The position numbers and the translations under genes were made by a program. 7,579 bases of DNA from Nitrospiraceae bacterium (lineage in GTDB: Bacteria > Nitrospirota > Nitrospiria > Nitrospirales > Nitrospiraceae). Positions 4,712 through 7,579 of the stretch are shown one piece after another; the first letter of the stretch is position 1; each line of letters begins with the position of its first letter. The notes below the pieces were generated by a model. It made no database searches and had not been told where the DNA came from. It was given only the letters and a program-made list of their open reading frames with translations. The stretch is taken from assembly GCA_005800255.1 (NCBI GenBank), contig SYGW01000134.1, positions 1-7,579 of the forward strand, in the 5' to 3' direction.

Positions 4712-6570
4712 TACGGTAATTCCTCCAGTACACCGCGGCGGAGGGCGGCGATGGCTAGCGAGGCTGTGTCGGCCAGTCCCGGGTGCGTGGCCTTGAGCGT
4801 GTGGAGTTGCGACAGGAATTCCAAGGTCCGTGCCAAGAGGCGATAGATATCTCCCTCCGCCATGGAGGTGCTTTTGCAAAGGCCGATCCAGGTGAGGGTG
4901 GGATCGCCGATCCATCGCTCGGTTACCGCGGCGATATCGGCCCGCAAAAGCGGAGGTTCTTCATGTGGCGACAGGGAGGCGGCCAGTTTGCGCACCTGTC
5001 CGAGCAGTGAGGCCAGCCCGGAACTAACGCGGGGGAAGGAGCCGGGGCGATCGTCGTCGTTCGAGATGCTCGACATGACGGCGGCCAGCATGGCGGGATC
5101 GGCGCCGTTGAAGGCGTCGGCCCGGAGCAATTCCGTGATGAGCAGCGAGTGGTCGATGCGGATGAGTCTGGCCCATTCCCCGTCATCGGTCAGGCGGGAG
5201 GCCGGCGTGAGGTACCCGAACTGTTGCAGGACGTCGATCTTCTCCTGGAATCGGTGCCAGAGACTAGTGCGCAGAGCCTGGATCGATTTGAGGTGCCGTT
5301 GCTGTTCCTGTCGAAGCTTGGAGGCGAGGGGATAGTCGCTCTGACAGGCGGCCCGCGATAGACAGGTCGGACAGGCAAAGTCACCCAGCGATTGCACGAT
5401 GGCGTCAGGGATCGGTTCGTTGTCCTTCGGAACGAGGATGGGCAGCTCCGGCAGCTTGGTCGGCAATTCATCCAGATTGTGGAGCAAGTCCTCCACGCTT
5501 TCCGGTGTGCACCAGGGATAGACCGGCGCGTCCACGCAGTCGAGGATACGGTCGGATATTTCGGTGACGGTAGAGGCGGGGGATTCGGTAATGCCTCCGC
5601 CTTGACGCAGGGCCGTGATCATCGGGCTCTTCTGGCCCTTGCTGCGATATTGGCGGAGGACGACGCCTCGGCTGCGGCCGAAGCCCACCACGCGTCCTGG
5701 GGTCAGAAAGTGAAAACGGGCCGCGATCTCCGGCGATTCGAATTTTCGGATGGGGACGCGGTGCGATTTCTGACGGCGGACCTGGTCGAAGGTTTGCCAT
5801 TCGGTGATCCAGTCGGTGCAGACGCGTGGCCCGAACGGGTCCATCTGAACGCGCAGATCGTCCAGTTTGCGTTCCAGGACTTCCGCTCGCTGGTTGAGCT
5901 GGAACTGCGCAAAGCTTTTGGCGAGGATCGGTTGGATTTGATCCAGGGGATGCGCCTTCAAGAGGTTCAATACCATCGGATAGCTGATGATGAATTGGCT
6001 GTTGATCGCTTCCGGGTGGCCGGTGAAGCCCTTCGTCAGCACGGTCAGATCGATGTAGGGGGAGGGGGTCACGATGGCGAACCCGACCAGATCTTTGCCC
6101 CGGCGGCCGGCGCGGCCGGCAATCTGCTGTACCTCGCCGATCGTCAAGTCCATGAAGTCGCGGGACTTGCGGATGCTGGACTGGGTGATGATGACGGTGC
6201 GCGCGGGGAAGTCGACCCCGGCGGCCAGCGTCGTGGTGGCGAAGACGGCGTCGAGACAGCCATGCCGCATCAGCTCCTCGACGGCGATTTTCCACGAGGG
6301 CAGATGGCCTGCGTGATGCGCCGCGACGCCGATGCGCTGGACGATCGGAATGAGCGGGTGCTCGGCGATGCTGGGGTACTGGGCGATCACCTTGTCCAGC
6401 ACGGCGGCGATGGCCTCCTGGCGAACCGGCGGGAGGACGATGTGGCTATGGTCGAAGGCCTGCATCGCCTCATCGCACGCGCGGCGCGACGTGAGGAAAA
6501 CGATGGCCGGGGTCAAGTGCTTCTCGCGAAGGGCGACGATGAGGTCAACCGGATGGATCGAGGGAGGCAT
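4711..6570 (-). CDS. Split Ski2/HelY-like helicase, C-terminal half (RecA2 plus DSHCT-like region)
   Basis: The 619-residue protein begins exactly where the second RecA domain of a Ski2-like helicase would begin. Visible are motif IV-like AIVFLTSRR (22-30), VAAHHAGHLPSW (82-93), motif V FATTTLAAGVDFPAR (110-124) and motif VI QIAGRAGRRG (149-158) with the arginine-finger residues. The rest (about 165-619) resembles HelY/Mtr4-type C-terminal regions, including a cysteine group at 400, 403 and 409, FGYLTPASRLTDDGEWAR (451-468) and a DSHCT-like tail with SMAEGDIYRLLARTLEFL (569-586). It has no Walker A or B, so it cannot hydrolyse ATP alone; those motifs are in the next gene. The ATG at 6568-6570 lies inside the end of glgC (26-base overlap), and AAAGGGA at 6581-6587 (minus strand) is a good ribosome binding site 10 bases upstream. 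The likely role is RNA unwinding together with the RecA1 protein; the substrate is unknown. Confidence 0.88.
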   Translation of the reverse strand: MPPSIHPVDLIVALREKHLTPAIVFLTSRRACDEAMQAFDHSHIVLPPVRQEAIAAVLDKVIAQYPSIAEHPLIPIVQRIGVAAHHAGHLPSWKIAVEELMRHGCLDAVFATTTLAAGVDFPARTVIITQSSIRKSRDFMDLTIGEVQQIAGRAGRRGKDLVGFAIVTPSPYIDLTVLTKGFTGHPEAINSQFIISYPMVLNLLKAHPLDQIQPILAKSFAQFQLNQRAEVLERKLDDLRVQMDPFGPRVCTDWITEWQTFDQVRRQKSHRVPIRKFESPEIAARFHFLTPGRVVGFGRSRGVVLRQYRSKGQKSPMITALRQGGGITESPASTVTEISDRILDCVDAPVYPWCTPESVEDLLHNLDELPTKLPELPILVPKDNEPIPDAIVQSLGDFACPTCLSRAACQSDYPLASKLRQEQQRHLKSIQALRTSLWHRFQEKIDVLQQFGYLTPASRLTDDGEWARLIRIDHSLLITELLRADAFNGADPAMLAAVMSSISNDDDRPGSFPRVSSGLASLLGQVRKLAASLSPHEEPPLLRADIAAVTERWIGDPTLTWIGLCKSTSMAEGDIYRLLARTLEFLSQLHTLKATHPGLADTASLAIAALRRGVLEELP

Positions 6571-7579
6571 GCAGTTTCATTCCCTTTGAAATCACGACCA
6601 AACCGGATTCGGTAACTTTAAATCGCTGGGCATCGGCTGCCCGGTCGTACCCGATTTCCAACTTGGGCGGTATGATGACGTCTTTGTCGATGATGGCTCG
6701 TTTGATCCGGCAATGCTCGCCGATGACGACGTTTTCCATGACGATGGATTCCCGCACATCCGCATGGTCCTGGACCCAGACGTTCGGGGAGAGTACGGAG
6801 TTTTGCACACGGCCGCCGGAGATGATACAGCCGCCGCAGACGATGGAGTCCAGGGCCACGCCCATTCTGCCCCCTTGATAGTCCTGCGCGAAGACGAATT
6901 TGGCCGGGGGATATTGCCCTTGATAGGTCCGGATCGGCCAATGCTGGTCGTAGAGGTTGAATTGGGGCTCGACCGAAACGAGGTCCAGGTTCGCTTCCCA
7001 GTAGGCGTCCAGGGTGCCGATGTCCCGCCAGTACTTCACGGCCTTGTTGTTCGCGTCGACAAACTTGAAGGCGTAGACGCGCCGGTCGCGAATCATCTTG
7101 GGAATGATATTTTTTCCGAAGTCGTGGCTCCCGCCTTCCTGGGCGTCGGCGATCAAGTATTCGCGGATGACCTTGGTGCGAAAGAGGTAGATGCCCATCG
7201 AGGCAAAGGCATGGGTGGGATAGTTGGGGATCGACGGAGGATGAGCCGGCTTTTCTTCAAAGCTCGTCACCCGGAAATCTTCATTTACGTGCATCACACC
7301 GAACCGATGGGCTTCCTCGATGGGAATGTCGATTGCGCCAACCACGGCATCGGCGCCTTTGGCGATGAGCCAATGGAACATCTCCATATAGTTCATCTTG
7401 TAGATGTGGTCGCCGGCGAGGATGAGCACATAGTCCGGTTGTTCGTTGTCGAGCAGGAAGAGGTTTTGATGGACCGCGTCGGCGGTGCCCTGGTACCACT
7501 CTTCGCTGATCCGCTGCTGGGGTGGAATGGATGCGATGTATTCGCCAAGCTCGGCGTTGAGGATGTTCCAGCCCGTGCG
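6545..7579 (-). CDS. glgC: Glucose-1-phosphate adenylyltransferase GlgC (ADP-glucose pyrophosphorylase), N terminus cut by window edge
   Basis: GlgC makes ADP-glucose and pyrophosphate from ATP and glucose-1-phosphate, the committed and usually allosterically controlled step of bacterial glycogen synthesis. The frame is open to the right edge and 344 residues are visible, against about 410-430 in the family. The N-terminal GGxGxRL nucleotide loop is therefore outside the window, and the GTG at 7427-7429 is internal. Visible in order are WYQGTADAVHQNLFLL, LILAGDHIYKMNY, FEEKP (7247-7261, the glucose-1-phosphate lysine motif), ASMGIYLF, HDFGKNIIP and YWRDIGTLDAYWEANLDL. A C-terminal left-handed beta-helix follows (GCIISGGRVQNSVLSP, then ENVVIGEHCRIKRAIID). 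The end, VISKGMKL plus nine residues to TGA at 6545-6547, is normal. The last codons overlap the start of the helicase RecA2-half gene, suggesting co-transcription and perhaps translational coupling. Confidence 0.97.
   Translation of the reverse strand, partial: RTGWNILNAELGEYIASIPPQQRISEEWYQGTADAVHQNLFLLDNEQPDYVLILAGDHIYKMNYMEMFHWLIAKGADAVVGAIDIPIEEAHRFGVMHVNEDFRVTSFEEKPAHPPSIPNYPTHAFASMGIYLFRTKVIREYLIADAQEGGSHDFGKNIIPKMIRDRRVYAFKFVDANNKAVKYWRDIGTLDAYWEANLDLVSVEPQFNLYDQHWPIRTYQGQYPPAKFVFAQDYQGGRMGVALDSIVCGGCIISGGRVQNSVLSPNVWVQDHADVRESIVMENVVIGEHCRIKRAIIDKDVIIPPKLEIGYDRAADAQRFKVTESGLVVISKGMKLHASLDPSG

Noticed and set aside
3546..6570. Helicase halves as products of a frameshift or assembly error
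   Set aside because: The halves are in reversed order on the coding strand, each has its own start and stop, and the break is at a domain boundary. A misassembly would still need to be excluded with reads.
5392..6615. Plus-strand open frame of 407 codons opposite the helicase RecA2-half gene
   Set aside because: It is antisense to a gene with clear helicase motifs. Its translation is rich in G, D, R and V with no recognisable domain, as expected for an antisense frame in GC-rich DNA.
7427..7429. GTG as the start of glgC
   Set aside because: The frame stays open upstream to the window edge and encodes conserved GlgC sequence (WYQGTADAVHQN), so this GTG is an internal valine.

Overview
The window is GC-rich (roughly 60 % by eye) bacterial chromosome. 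It carries two glycogen-synthesis genes, a helicase encoded as two separate genes, a tRNA gene and a short palindromic intergenic repeat. The protein sequences, and the repeat between the first two genes, resemble what I remember of Nitrospira (Nitrospirota). That assignment comes from memory of style, not from a search. No mobile element, CRISPR array or phage gene is visible.

Layout, left to right. (1) Bases 1-296, plus strand: the C-terminal part of a YcbK/MepK-like (DUF882, peptidase M15 superfamily) murein endopeptidase, cut by the window edge. (2) Bases 297-480: a convergent intergenic gap that is mostly a nested palindromic repeat (307-435). (3) Bases 481-2688, minus strand: a full-length glycogen branching enzyme, GlgB. 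(4) Bases 2794-2869, minus strand: tRNA-Arg(ACG) with encoded CCA, behind a near-consensus sigma-70 promoter at 2966-2995. A run of ten G lies between promoter and tRNA. (5) Bases 3162-3428, plus strand: a small unrecognised single-pass membrane protein. (6) Bases 3546-6570, minus strand: two genes that together hold one Ski2/HelY-like DExH helicase. The RecA2 plus DSHCT-like half is promoter-proximal and the Walker A/B (RecA1) half is distal, the reverse of the order in the usual single chain. (7) Bases 6545-7579, minus strand: glgC (ADP-glucose pyrophosphorylase), cut at its N terminus by the window edge and overlapping the first helicase gene by 26 bases.

How the genes work together. GlgC makes ADP-glucose, a glycogen synthase (not in this window) would polymerise it, and GlgB adds alpha-1,6 branches. 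glgC and the two helicase genes look like one minus-strand operon (glgC, RecA2/DSHCT half, RecA1 half). The helicase halves carry complementary sets of motifs and neither could be a complete ATPase alone, so I infer that they assemble in trans. The most notable observation is this order-swapped split helicase. Its two genes are joined by a 33-codon frame that starts in a TAATG junction and ends in an ATGA junction. The RecA1 half also has DESQ in place of the usual DExH box.
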